64,000 bases of DNA from Moniliophthora roreri (Eukaryota; Basidiomycota; Agaricomycetes; Agaricales; Marasmiaceae), in NCBI GenBank assembly GCA_001466705.2, contig LATX02000176.1, positions 744,001 through 808,000 on the forward strand, given 5' to 3'. Below are positions 47,401 to 57,916 of the stretch, piece after piece. The position numbers were made by a program, and so were the translations under genes. Position 1 is the stretch's first letter, and the number at the start of each line of letters is the position of its first letter. The notes beneath the pieces were generated by a model. That model did no database searches. It saw nothing but the letters and a program-made list of their open reading frames with translations, and was not told the DNA's origin.

Positions 47401-48340
47401 TAGTAGACTTAATGCCTTATTATTACTATTAGAACTAGTACACAGTTGGAACTTGTTCCTACACAGAGCTTTGAAGACACTCTCAGGCAGATATAATAGT
47501 CTTTCCAAGTGTACATAGGATGATTGATAGGCAATGAGTACACAGGAAATTGATAATGACTCACAAGATTGTATGTGGGATGGAAGGGGATTGAATACAA
47601 CAGATGCCTAGACCATGACATCCACCAATCCGATGGTAGAAAGTGGCTACATGGAAGTGAACCAGCAGAAAGAGAAACATACCTGTGTACAAAGCCAGTC
47701 CAGAACCAGTGGCTATGCAGAAGCATTGTTTGACCCAGCAATGCTCTGCACAGGGTCCAAAACACAATAAATCGACTGTTTGGTCACCAAATATACTCAA
47801 CATGTCTAATTGCTATGCAGAATCAGACTTTTATGCACAAACATGTACAATTTATACCTTAAACTAGAACACACTCATTTTATCTTTTATTTTGTTATTT
47901 CCAATTATCATTCTGTATATAAAGAGTTGTACTTGTAGATGCAGGCTCAAGCACCAACTGGTACTTGCACCCTATAGCCCTGCACAGTGTCAATTTAGAC
48001 TCCTGTGCAGCTTCTTAGACCAAGTCTCTATGCACTTGCCAGTCAGTTGCTTCTAGTTGAGCTGAGATTCATATATCTTTTGCTTCACTGTATACATTTT
48101 ATAACCAACCAATAAACCACTCATTTTAAAACCTATACTTTATGACCCTTAAGTGCAACACTTGAGTTGTTCTAACTAGAGTCTTTAGACTCTACAACCT
48201 TATAACAACCTAAGCTGGTCAATTGAAAGTATAAAGGGTTCTGTCTCCTTTTTCACTCTGAATTGCACTTGAGATAGACTCAGTCTCCTAGTAGACTTAT
48301 ACAGTGCTTTATCACTTATAGAAGCCTCTATTGTGGGTTT

Positions 48341-48381
48341 TGGTGTGTGTTGTGTGTGTGTGTTGTGTGTGTGTGTGTGGG
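48341..48381. repeat. TG microsatellite
   Basis: Imperfect (TG)n tract broken by TTG units. Confidence 0.9.
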
Positions 48382-49084
48382 TTTAGTAGCAGCTCTTAGT
48401 TGCAGAAGCCCTTTTAGAGAGCATTTTAGAGTAAGAATAGCATGTAGCAGTCCTTTATAGAAGACAGAGTTTCTGCCTCTTCAATGGTAGGCCATACAAG
48501 GGTATCTGACCACTGCTAGTATGAAAATAAACAGTGAATCTGAACACAGAGGAGCATCCTGAAAACTGTAGAGAACCACACCATCTCATACCTTTCTATC
48601 AAAAGCATACCAAAGGGAATATTTTCACTTTTAACAATGTTTTCAATCCACACCCCTCTTGAAGGGAGAATAAAAGCCTTCAATGATACACAAATGAGAA
48701 TATTATTGAGAAATGGATATGAAACAGAGAATGACAAATTATCAGTGAGAGATACTTGAGATACCAAATATCAAATTAGAGGAATGAAATAGATGATTGG
48801 CTACTGGAAGGGTGCCTGTATCACAGAAAAATGGAAGACAAAGCTGTATAATGAGAAACCAGCATGGCTGAGCTTATGCATACACTTTAAACATAGAAAT
48901 AGAAGCATATTATGCATCCATAGAGCAGATGATAGTAGACGGAGAAGGAAGGAACTATGCAGAGTGGCATGGAAGTATAATATTTGCAAACAGAGTCAGA
49001 AGGAGAGCCATTCGACAGAGAAAATTGCAAATGATTGGTGTCAGAAGACTGCACAATCATTATAGAGAAAGAATAAAAAGAGTT

Positions 49085-49758
49085 TATAGCTATGAAGCCT
49101 GACTACAATCAGACACTGTGACAGAGAAATTACCAAACACAGCTCAGTTTATATAGTATTTAGCACCCAACTTAGTTTTATTTATATTGTAGAGTATATA
49201 AGAGGATGTGTTTTGTAGATGGAAGGCAGGAGTGATACTGCCCACCAATTCCCAGAGTGTTTGAGGTTGTTTTTCAGGTAGAAGAGCTACCAGCAATCAG
49301 TATTTTTCAACCACTTTGGGCTCTAGCTTATTTAGTTGTGCAAGAGGCACAGGCTAGTTGAGACCTGAGATTGTATCCCAAACTAGAGATCTAAATAAAA
49401 GCTAGGAAGAGCTTAGTTTTTAATGCAAGAGGTGTGTTTTCTGATAAGAAGAACATTGTATCAGTCTACTAAGAGAGTAGCTGACATACATCAGTATAGT
49501 CTGGTGTTTCAATGTGAATCAGAGAGGGTTTTAGGCTAGCAGTGTCTAGAAGATTTGTCCTCTTGAGAATTGTTGCAGAACATAGCTAAGAGGGCTATAT
49601 TCAGGTACAAAAGGTACCTTTGTTCTCACTTAGAAGAAGTTTGTTTCTTTGGGCAGTTTCTGGTTGAACCTTATACCAGTTTTTGCTTTTGAAGTAATTA
49701 ATAAACCACATACCAAGAAAATATTTATAAAAATGAACACCAATTCCCAATCTGAGAA
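49085..49758. repeat. LTR-like repeat, plus orientation
   Basis: Reverse complement of about 52,700-53,400 and of 51,660-52,228. Shared cores: GACACTGTGACAGAGAAATTAC, AGAGGATGTGTTTTGTAG, AACATAGCTAAGAGGGC and CCAGTTTTTGC/GTATTTGC. Contains a TATA-like TATATAAGAGGATG, so it may be a solo LTR or LTR fragment. It ends exactly at a single N (49,759). Confidence 0.65.
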
Positions 49759-49759
49759 N

Positions 49760-50205
49760 CTCTTAATAGAATCCAATAATGGGTGAAATTGGTGTAGAGT
49801 AACATGTTTACAAGAGGTATGGTCTGCAGGGGTGTACCAATAGTGTAGGACTCTCAAACAAGTCAAACACTGGTTGAACACAACCTAAGTAATGCATTCT
49901 GTAAGGTTTTGGTGTGCGGATGCAACCCAATAGCAAAGGACTCTTAATAGACTCCAATACTGAGTGAACACGATGTAAAGCACCACGTTCGCAAGTGGTT
50001 TGGTCCAGTAATGTGAACCAGTGGCAGAGGACTCTCAGAGCAATGAAACACCAATGAATGTGACTGAAGCAATATGTTTATTCAAGTTTTGGTGCACTGA
50101 TGCAACCAATGGTGTACAATTCTCAAAAGAATCCAAATAACAGATGAACACAACCTATTGGTATGCATTTGCAAGGTGGTTGGTTGACTTGAGTGTATTT
50201 CACAC
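49760..50205. repeat. degenerate tandem array, about 90-bp period, five units
   Basis: Units start at 49,760, 49,851, 49,941, 50,032 and about 50,120, each opening CTCTTAATAG or CTCTCAAA-like and ending near AATAGTGTAGGA. Spacings are 91, 90, 91 and about 88. Units differ by about 30 percent. No coding capacity in common. The array starts directly after the N at 49,759. Confidence 0.75.
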
Positions 50206-50869
50206 TAAAGTACAGTAAAATAGAGCTTTTGATTGGTATCTTGGCTCATAGAAGAGACAGCTGGCAAATGCCTAGAAGGTGTTGGTAAAGTGCTGTTGCA
50301 AACTTGCCTGGAACAGCACCAATGCAGGTGTCCAGAGCAAGCCACTATGAAGCAAGGCAAGATGCCAGCTGCTGCTTAAGCCTTGTAACTAATGTACATT
50401 GCATTATATACAGTCCAGAAAATAGAATAATACTAAAACTCAAAATAATGGGAAAAGATAAGATGTTATATGTTTAAGGAATGTGTATGTGTCCAAAAGT
50501 CCTGCTATGCATAGAAAACATCCAATATTGGGAATATTCATGCAAATGTTGCACAGGACCACTGGTGTGATACTGATGTGTGGTCCATAGCACATTCTTT
50601 CTCCTTCTCTAGTTTCCTTCCTCTCTATCCAATTGGTGGTTGTCAATCCTCTATCTGCATTTCAATGAATGTGTAATTCCACCAATCTTCTGACATACAG
50701 AGTCCTGCTAGGCCTAGATGGTGGCTCCACAGAGATACCCATGATTATAGCCTAGCTTGTAATCCTTGAATGCTCAACATATAGGTTGGTTGACTGGATA
50801 TAGGTTTCAATAACCATGTATATAGGTCCTCTGAAGTATTTAATGCCATTCCACATAATGATAATGTCT

Positions 50870-51090
50870 CAATAGTGTGTTATAATCCTTGTGATTGCTT
50901 TTGCAACCAGTCTGATGCATTCAGACTGTAGATCCTGCTGATATCTATTCCTTTATTAGATCAGAATTAGTGGTTTCTGGCCTGCTTATGACCAAGGACC
51001 TTCACAGCAACACTTCACTGCAACGTAGTGGACTAGTATAGTCTACTAAGCCTCAACTAGGTTGTTTCACAGTGCTATTTGAGAGACTGA
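50870..51090. repeat. diverged inverted-repeat partner B
   Basis: Reverse-complement partner of 47,190-47,400. Confidence 0.7.
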
Positions 51091-51182
51091 TTGGTTCATT
51101 GACAACTAGTGCTTAAGCTGTGTGTATACACAGGTCTGTATTCTGCACTAACTTAGAAATTAGATGTGCAAATGCACTGCGG

Positions 51183-52228
51183 AAGGCATTAGAAACAAGC
51201 TCAACTTACCCAAGTCAAGAAGGTCTTGCTTTGCCTTGAGTGAACGAGTGTCATGAGAGTGTTTGATGGCTTCTAAGGGTTGATCTTTTATGAGTTCCTT
51301 CTGGCATGCCTTGTACCCAGTCTTCTTCTTGTGTTTCTTGTCATCATTTTCAGGTTGTGGTCCTTTATGTGGACACCTAGCACCAGGCCTTTGGCTAAAG
51401 AAATAGCAATGAGTACAAGTGATTAACAAATCTGAATAGGTACACACAGTTTCCAATCTAGACCACTTCTACGAGTTTTTGGATACGGAGATGATACTTT
51501 TGTACTCCGGACACGTGCCAAAATACCCTGAAAAAGGTATATATAAGTTCTTGATTCTTAGTTTTGTTTTGCGAGTTGGTTCAGTGTGGTTCACTGTTAC
51601 CGCAACGTCAAGAATAATTCTCAATGTCTCACTTGGTAGTTCAGAGATGATTGCCTTCAAAACAACTTCTCAGATCAAAAATGGGTGTTTGTTTGTATAA
51701 TATTTATTGGTTTTGTGGTTTTATCAATCACTTTGAAAGCAAATACTGGTATAGATTTCAACCAGAAACTGCCCAAAGAATAAACTTCTTCCAAGTGAGA
51801 ACAAAGGTACCTCTTGTACCTGAATATAGCCCTCTTAGCTATGTTCTGCAATGATTCTCAAGAGGACAAATCTTCTAGACACTGCTAGCCTGAAACTCTC
51901 TCTAATTCACGTTGAAACACCAGACTATACTGATGCATGTCAGCTACCCTCTTAGTAGACTGATACAATGTTTCTCTTATCAGAAAACATGCCTCTTGTG
52001 TTAAAAACTAAGCTCTTCCTAGCTTTTATTTATATCTCTGGTTTGGGTTACAATCTCAGGTCTCAACTAGATAAGCTAGAGCCTGAAGTGGTTGAAAAAA
52101 AATACTGATTGCCGGTAGCTCTTCTACCTGAACAACAACATCATACACTCTGGTAATTGGTGGGCAGTATCTCTCCTGCTTTCCACCTACAAAACACATC
52201 CCCTTATATACCCTACAATATAAATAAT
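51183..52228. repeat. 1,047-bp direct duplication, copy 1
   Basis: Repeated at 52,230-53,277. Both hold a minus-strand open stretch (51,160-51,456 and 52,213-52,524) with the shared peptide region RPGARCPHKGPQPENDDKKH, family unknown. Differences between copies include a 23-bp indel near 52,070, scattered substitutions, and the complement block at 51,460-51,514. Confidence 0.9.
51460..51514. other. 55-bp block that is the plain complement of its sister copy
   Basis: Each base from 51,460 (AGACCACTTCTACGAGTTTT...) to 51,514 is the Watson-Crick partner of the base at the same place in the sister copy (52,507-52,561, TCTGGTGAAGATGCTCAAAA...), read in the SAME direction. Before and after the block the copies match normally. 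The block carries three CG dinucleotides plus one at its right edge, while the sister has none, so the sister looks like the natural version. Confidence 0.95.
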
Positions 52229-52229
52229 N
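52229..52229. other. single N, repeat-copy boundary
   Basis: Separates the two 1,047-bp copies exactly, as the N at 41,191 separates the 719-bp copies. Confidence 0.8.
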
Positions 52230-53277
52230 AAGGCATTAGAAACAAGCTCAACTTACCCAAGTCAAGAAGGTCTTGCTTTGCCTTGAGTGAACGAGTGTCA
52301 TGAGAGTGTTTGATGGCTTCTAAGGGTTGATCTTTTATGAGTTCCTTCTGGCATGCCTTGTACCCAGTCTTCTTCTTGTGTTTCTTGTCATCATTTTCAG
52401 GTTGTGGTCCTTTATGTGGACACCTAGCACCAGGCCTTTGGCTAAAGAAATAGCAATGAGTACAAGTGATTAACAAATCTGAATAGGTACACACAGTTTC
52501 CAATCTTCTGGTGAAGATGCTCAAAAACCTATGCCTCTACTATGAAAACATGAGGCCTGTGGTGCCAAAATACCTCTGAAAAAGGTATATATAAGTTCTT
52601 GATTCTTAGTTTTGTTTTGCGAGTTGGTTCAGTGTGGTTCACTGTTACCGCAACGTCAAGAATAATTCTCAATGTCTCACTTGGTAGTTCAGAGATGATT
52701 GCCTTCAAAACAACTTCTCAGATCAAAAATGGGTGTTTGTTTGTATAATATTTATTGGTTTTGTGGTTTTATCAATCACTTTGAAAGCAAATACTGGTAT
52801 AGATTTCAACCAGAAACTGCCCAAAGAATAAACTTCTTCCAAGTGAGAACAAAGGTACCTCTTGTACCTGAATATAGCCCTCTTAGCTATGTTCTGCAAT
52901 GATTCTCAAGAGGACAAATCTTCTAGACACTGCTAGCCTGAAACTCTCTCTAATTCACGTTGAAACACCAGACTATACTGATGCATGTCAGCTACCCTCT
53001 TAGTAGACTGATACAATGTTTCTCTTATCAGAAAACATGCCTCTTGTGTTAAAAACTAGGCTCTTCCTAGCTTTTATTTATATCTCTGGTTTGGGTTACA
53101 ATCTCAGGTCTCAACTAGCCTGTGCCTCTTGCACAACTAAATAAGCTAGAGCCTGAAGTGGTTGAAAAATACTGATTGCCAGTAGCTCTTCTACCCGAAC
53201 AACAACCTCATACACTCTGGTAATCAGTAGGCAGTATCTCTCCTGCCTTCCACCTACAAAACACATCCCCTTATATA
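52230..53277. repeat. 1,047-bp direct duplication, copy 2
   Basis: See copy 1. This copy runs on into further repeat sequence up to about 53,400, which also matches the inverted LTR-like repeat at 49,085. Confidence 0.9.
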
Positions 53278-53399
53278 CCCTACAATATAAATAATCTAAT
53301 ATATCTGTCACACATACAAATAAAACTGAGTTGGGTGCTAAATATTATATAAACTGAGCTGTGTTTGGTAATTTCTCTGTCACAGTGTCCAATTGTAGT

Positions 53400-54062
53400 C
53401 AACCTGTAGGGAACCTAACTATGGCCCAATGAATGCATTGGCTAGTTAACCAAGCTCTCAAAGTGCTATCAATGGGATTTTAATTTCTACTTTACCTTTC
53501 TATGACATCTGCAAAGTGCAACCTGCAGTCAAACAGTACAGAGGTACTTAGAGGAGACATCAAAACAGAAAAGATGACTTAGAACAGGAATGATCACTGA
53601 ACAATCCTCCTCTGAAGTCAATATACAGATCAAGGTCAAAGCAGGCGATCTCTTTATAAAGAGTGCACCGGCAGCTAAACAGACAAGATAAACTAACTAG
53701 GTACAAAGTCATCTCGGAAAGAAGGAACTCACTTCCGAAGGACATCTACTACCTACAGACAGATACAAAGAGACATATGAAGAATATCTAACACATAAGA
53801 AGTCCTGAATAAGACCGAGCATGCATTGTTGAAGGAGATAGGAACAGTAACAGTATGTTCCAACCTTGGAAACTTTGGCATCTAGGCTTCTGCTGATGTG
53901 TGGATACTAGAAAGGGAAATGCTGTAAAGAGATGGAACAGATACAGCCATCCACTTGTAGATGCCTAACTTAGAAAAGAGAAAATACAAATTATCGAGTC
54001 CAGAATGCCTGGAGACATAGATACCTGCATGGATATGGTTGGATACCCTAATGGCCAGACTC
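53400..54062. other. transposon-like sequence, less CpG-depleted
   Basis: Keeps more CG than its surroundings (for example near 53,645-53,740 and 53,815), suggesting a younger insertion. No intact frame or recognised motif. Confidence 0.35.
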
Positions 54063-54475
54063 TGTGACATCCGAATATTCCCTCTTTTAGTATCTCAGTC
54101 ACTCATTTATCATTTTCTGAATTATCAGACATTATTTATATTTTCTGTAAATATATTCCTTGGACCATATATAAGGACAGCTAGATATTCATAGATATTC
54201 AAGTAACTCTGCCCCCCTCAGATTGTGAATACATGACAAGTTTGTTTGGTGTATAAATTTGTGTGCCATTCCAGTTTTGCTTCCTCACTTCAGGCCCTGG
54301 AGATTGGTCCTGAGTGACTCCAGAGAGATAGAATCTGATAACGAACTTGCATTGTAAGAGACTAAGAATAACATCTTAAGTGCATTGTAGCACTTTTCTA
54401 AGAGACACTTTACACCAAGAAGGAGCCTTGGGCACTTGGAGTGTGGCCTGTGTTGGGTATCAGGTTGTGACACAC
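54063..54475. repeat. possible LTR or LTR fragment
   Basis: Begins TGTGACATCCGAATATTCC, has a TATA-like ATATATAAGGAC and is followed by GGGTATCAGGTTG, close to a retroelement primer-binding context. No partner LTR is in the window. Confidence 0.3.
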
Positions 54476-55854
54476 TTAGAGTATTAGCAAGGGGTGTGCC
54501 TGTGCTGAGCTCTTTGTAGAAATTGGTCTAGGACCTTTTCCAGTACACTGTGTGCTGTAGTTGTCTTAAAGAAGTCTTGAACTCTGTAGAGTCAGACTAT
54601 ATCGGCTATTGAGTCTTTGTATGGGACTGTAGCTCTTGTGTTTTGTGCTTTGTGCACTGTGTTCTTGTGTGTGTGTTTGTGTGTTTGGATATAAACCCTT
54701 TTAAAACCCATATATACTCCTCTGGAGGTGAACACTTTGAAGTAGATTGCTTCAATAAGAGAGAATCAACCTAGCTAAGAGTTTTGTTGGCATTCTAAGT
54801 GTGGCAACTCTGATCACATTGATCCACACTTGCACAACAACCTGAGTTAGACTTTTGGAGGTTATCTTTTGAGGTAGTTTTCCACTAGTCTTATCTTAGA
54901 CAAATTAACACTGCAACTGTGAATAAAGTGAAGAGGTATTGGTAGGTGGAGCCAGTTGCCTGGCTGTCATAGGGAGCAACAGCAGCATTATTGGCAATCA
55001 ATCTGGTGAGTGTGAAATGTAAACAAGGTAGAATTAGTGAAATTGATTTTTTATTGGGAGGAGAGATGGCAGGAAATGCTGGGGACAGGAGATGTGAAAC
55101 GTGGAGTGTACATCAAAGGTCTAGACAAACAGTGCCAATGCCAAACCCTCCAGACACTCACTAATCGATTGAGCTGTCTACCCTGCCCCAAACTGCTACA
55201 GCAGCATTACAATTGGGTCTTTATCCAGAGAGAAGTTACCCTGAAGTTCTATAGTGTATAAGTCTGCCAGCACTGCTAAGCCAGGTGGTGCATTCCATTT
55301 ACCAAATCTGCAATTGCTCTAAGATACAACAATGGTGTGGTATATTAGAGGGAGGTTCTTTAGTATATATGGAAACTTAGTAGAGTGGTACTGCAGATGG
55401 GCCATGCCTAGAAAAAAAAATCAGCTTGGTAAGCAGCTTATAAGGCATGGGTTCAATCCTGGCCAACAAGAGAGTGTAGGGTAATTATTTTGGCACACTG
55501 TGGAATGGTCCTTATCAGCCCAATAACCAGTAAGCAAAGGCACCCTTATTAGAGTTAGACACTTTACTATAAGCACTTATAAGTGTCATTTCTCTAACAG
55601 TATCTTATAGCCCTTATAACCTCTTATGGTCTGAAATTAAAATCTCTGACATAGATCATCTACCCATTGTTTATCAATTCTTATCATTGCTTGCCATTTC
55701 TTTCTCATTTGTTCCTCTCTGACACTGTTTCCTCACTATTTCCTCGCCAACCACTCATCAAACTTGCTGTGCATATCTTAACAGTTTGTGCAAATTTTTT
55801 TTCAGCATTCTGTGAGTGTCTTTTTAGCATATTTGGCAACACCCTCACAAAATT
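54476..55854. other. AT-rich spacer, no gene
   Basis: Includes a short TG-rich tract (54,660-54,690) and a tRNA B-box-like GGTTCAATCC at 55,450-55,459 with an A-box-like stretch upstream, possibly a decayed SINE. Nothing else recognised. Confidence 0.4.
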
Positions 55855-56007
55855 GTGCCTCTCAGAACTGAAGATGCCAAAAGTTGGCTGAAGTGCAAGT
55901 TCCATGATATTCTACCAGCTGCTGAGCAACCTACCCCTGCTCCAGCTGCCCCAGTGCTATCTTCTGAGTTGGATGCTGTCCTGTTACCCACAAGACCTCA
56001 CACTCAA
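55855..56007 (+). pseudogene. interrupted open reading frame, left part
   Basis: An open frame (LRTEDAKSWLKCKFHD, then a proline/alanine-rich stretch) runs into the left LTR at the target site. After removal of the retrotransposon and one CTCAA copy it continues in frame into 63,319-63,618, about 150 codons in total. No ATG start seen on this side. Family unknown; CpG-poor like its surroundings, so it may belong to an older transposon. Confidence 0.45.
56003..56007. repeat. target-site duplication CTCAA (left)
   Basis: Identical to 63,314-63,318 on the other side of the LTR retrotransposon. Confidence 0.9.
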
Positions 56008-56463
56008 TGTTACGTTACTTGTGCAGCAACGTCAACTCAACTACTCTTAGCGAAGTGTTACCTCTGCTTCAAGTAGTTATATAAGTTCAAGTTCAAGTTC
56101 ATTCAGTGGTTACTGAAGTTCAGAGGTCCAAGATCATGGCGTTGACACAAGTATATGATAAACCAGGTCAAGCTGGAGACTTAGAGTCTCTGCTTGAGCA
56201 CTGAAATACGTACAACCAAGCTTGTGCTAACTATATATGTAAAGTGATGAGTTCGGTGATTGTCTAAGGTTTCCCAAGTCTATCGGGATATGAGTAATGC
56301 TAATACAAAAGGATAGGTAAATGGGGACTGGGAAGGTGTATGAGTCTGATGACAGTAGAAGCATAGAGGGTGAGAAGGAAAAAGGGAGCTGGGAATATGT
56401 ATGAGTCCAATAGAGTGAGAAGCATAAGGGAACATCAATAAGAAAAGAAAAGGAAACATAACA
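56008..56463 (-). repeat. LTR, 456 bp (3' LTR of the element)
   Basis: Ends TGTTAC/GTAACA-type (read as TGTTATG...GTAACA on the element strand). Same length as the right LTR, with 13 differences. The adjacent GAGGGGGTAG on the element strand (56,464-56,473) is the polypurine tract. Confidence 0.95.
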
Positions 56464-56503
56464 CTACCCCCTCAACAAGGGGCAAACTCCGCTTTGCCTG
56501 CAC

Positions 56504-56806
56504 TCAAGATTCTCCGTCTCCGTATAACTCTGTGTCATAATCATATGACGTATCCGGCCTTTCATCTAGATCCGGCATCTCCTCCACCACTCCAAGCCAT
56601 GGTGTCGATGGAACGTCGAAAATCGGCTGCCATCCCATAGCCTGCTGTTCTTCAACCGAAAGCATCCTCACCTTTTTAGGGTCCTCTCCCACGAACAACA
56701 GTTGAGCATTCCTGTCATACTCAGTGATCAACATATCAACATTCTCTGCCAAGATTGTTGTATGGTTTGTCATCGTAGTTTTGTTCATCGTCATAATGGC
56801 GACCAT
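56504..56806 (-). CDS. retrotransposon ORF4, 100 residues, intact
   Basis: An uninterrupted frame between ORF3 and the 3' LTR, overlapping the ORF3 end in another frame. Sequence VEEQQAMGWQPIFDVPSTPW with an acidic end (LYGDGES). No known domain. Its being open when the others carry stops is notable but could be chance for 100 codons. May be expressed with ORF3 by a frame change or be a tail of it. Confidence 0.4.
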   Translation of the reverse strand: MVAIMTMNKTTMTNHTTILAENVDMLITEYDRNAQLLFVGEDPKKVRMLSVEEQQAMGWQPIFDVPSTPWLGVVEEMPDLDERPDTSYDYDTELYGDGES

Positions 56807-57914
56807 CCGACAGAGAGTCTGAGCTCAAATTAGGCCTTCGGTGTGCAATACGGCCAGACCTTCATTGGTCAGGGCAGTGACTAGACATATGTTCAGGCTG
56901 AGTTTTGAAGCATCTACGGCACATGTACTGTGGGCAATATTGGGCGAAATGGCGCTCCAATCCGCACAAAGGGCAGAGACGCAGTCGACAAGCTGCATCA
57001 TCAGGGTCGGGGCCAGAGTCGGATTTCTCAAGCTGGGCATCAGTGGGTCATTGTTGTTTTTGGGGATTTGGTTCTCCCGTTCTTCGTCCTCGGCCGCGTC
57101 CTCTGACCCCTCTAGAGTGGCCTCCCCTCCAACTGCAGGGATATGCTCCACCTTCCGGTGGAACTGAGGCTTCAGGCATCTGAAGACTTCAGGGGTCAAC
57201 GGTGGTCGAAGGTCCAGGTTGGGGTGAACTGTCGGAGTCAACTGACTCGACCTTAGGCTTGATGTCAGGATCAGGAGTGGGGTCAGGATAAATGAGGGTG
57301 TCGTCGGGTTTGGAGGTGGAATGGGTAGTGGCAGGGAGTCTTGCTTCATTGACCACGGGTTTGGCAGTGAGTCTGGAGATGAGACTCTGAGTGTCAGCAA
57401 TGTCAGGATGGGGGTATCCGTTCCTGTCGGTTTGTTGTCTGAGTCGGTTGAGGAGGCTGAAGGAGAGGGGATCAGGGTATTCCGACATTGCTCGGGGATC
57501 TGTGGGAGGAGGCATGGACAAGTGGGGGTGATATGGAAACGTAGATGGTACCGTGATGGGGCCTGCAAGTCCCAATTGGTAGTTGCAAGCATACATTACT
57601 TGGTTGGCAATCTCGAGACTGCAGCTTTCAACGATTCTTTTGAAAAGCTTTCATTGGGTCCGGAGGAAAAACAAGCTTTTGACGCAGGGTTCCAGTCTGT
57701 TGTGCTGATTAGCAGCAGCTCAGATCTGGTCGTCATATTGTTCAGAATTAAAGAGGTGGAGGAGTTGATAGGGGTTGGGTTTGAGACCGTTCGGGTAGGT
57801 GATGTTCTCCCTGTATCGCCCTTCTCCTGACACAGTAGGAACAGAGCTCGGGACTTGGGCTGACTGGCTGCTAGAAGCAGAAGAGGAAGAGGCAGCAGTG
57901 GTTGCATTGGACAT
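56736..57914 (-). pseudogene. retrotransposon ORF3 with two zinc knuckles, five stops
   Basis: The ATG at 57,914 comes two bases after the pol stop. One frame then runs about 390 codons to 56,736, broken only by TGA at 57,720, 57,651, 57,189, 57,048 and 56,862, each readable as a former CGA. A Ser/Ala-rich start (MSNATTAASSSSASSSQSAQ) is followed by YPNGLKPNPYQLLHLFN, a Pro/Asp-rich middle and, near the end, CPLCGLERHFAQYC (C-x2-C-x4-H-x4-C) and CRRCFKTQPEHMSSHC. Such knuckles bind nucleic acid, so this looks like a second gag-like or chaperone protein placed after pol, which is unusual for Ty3/Gypsy. Confidence 0.6.
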
Positions 57915-57916
57915 GG

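Larger units (their letters stand above)
41910..49084. other. AT-rich, CpG-depleted repeat-derived sequence
   Basis: About 7.2 kb with no gene I can support. Open stretches are short and stop-ridden. It includes a piece (47,190-47,400) that recurs inverted at 50,870-51,090, and a TG microsatellite at 48,341-48,381. Only four CG dinucleotides occur in 42,001-43,000, with TG/CA in excess, the mark of long-term cytosine methylation and deamination of transposon-derived DNA. Confidence 0.7.

Noticed and set aside
42001..49000. Short open stretches as host genes
   Set aside because: All under 120 codons, CpG-poor, without splice structure or motif; typical of decayed repeats.
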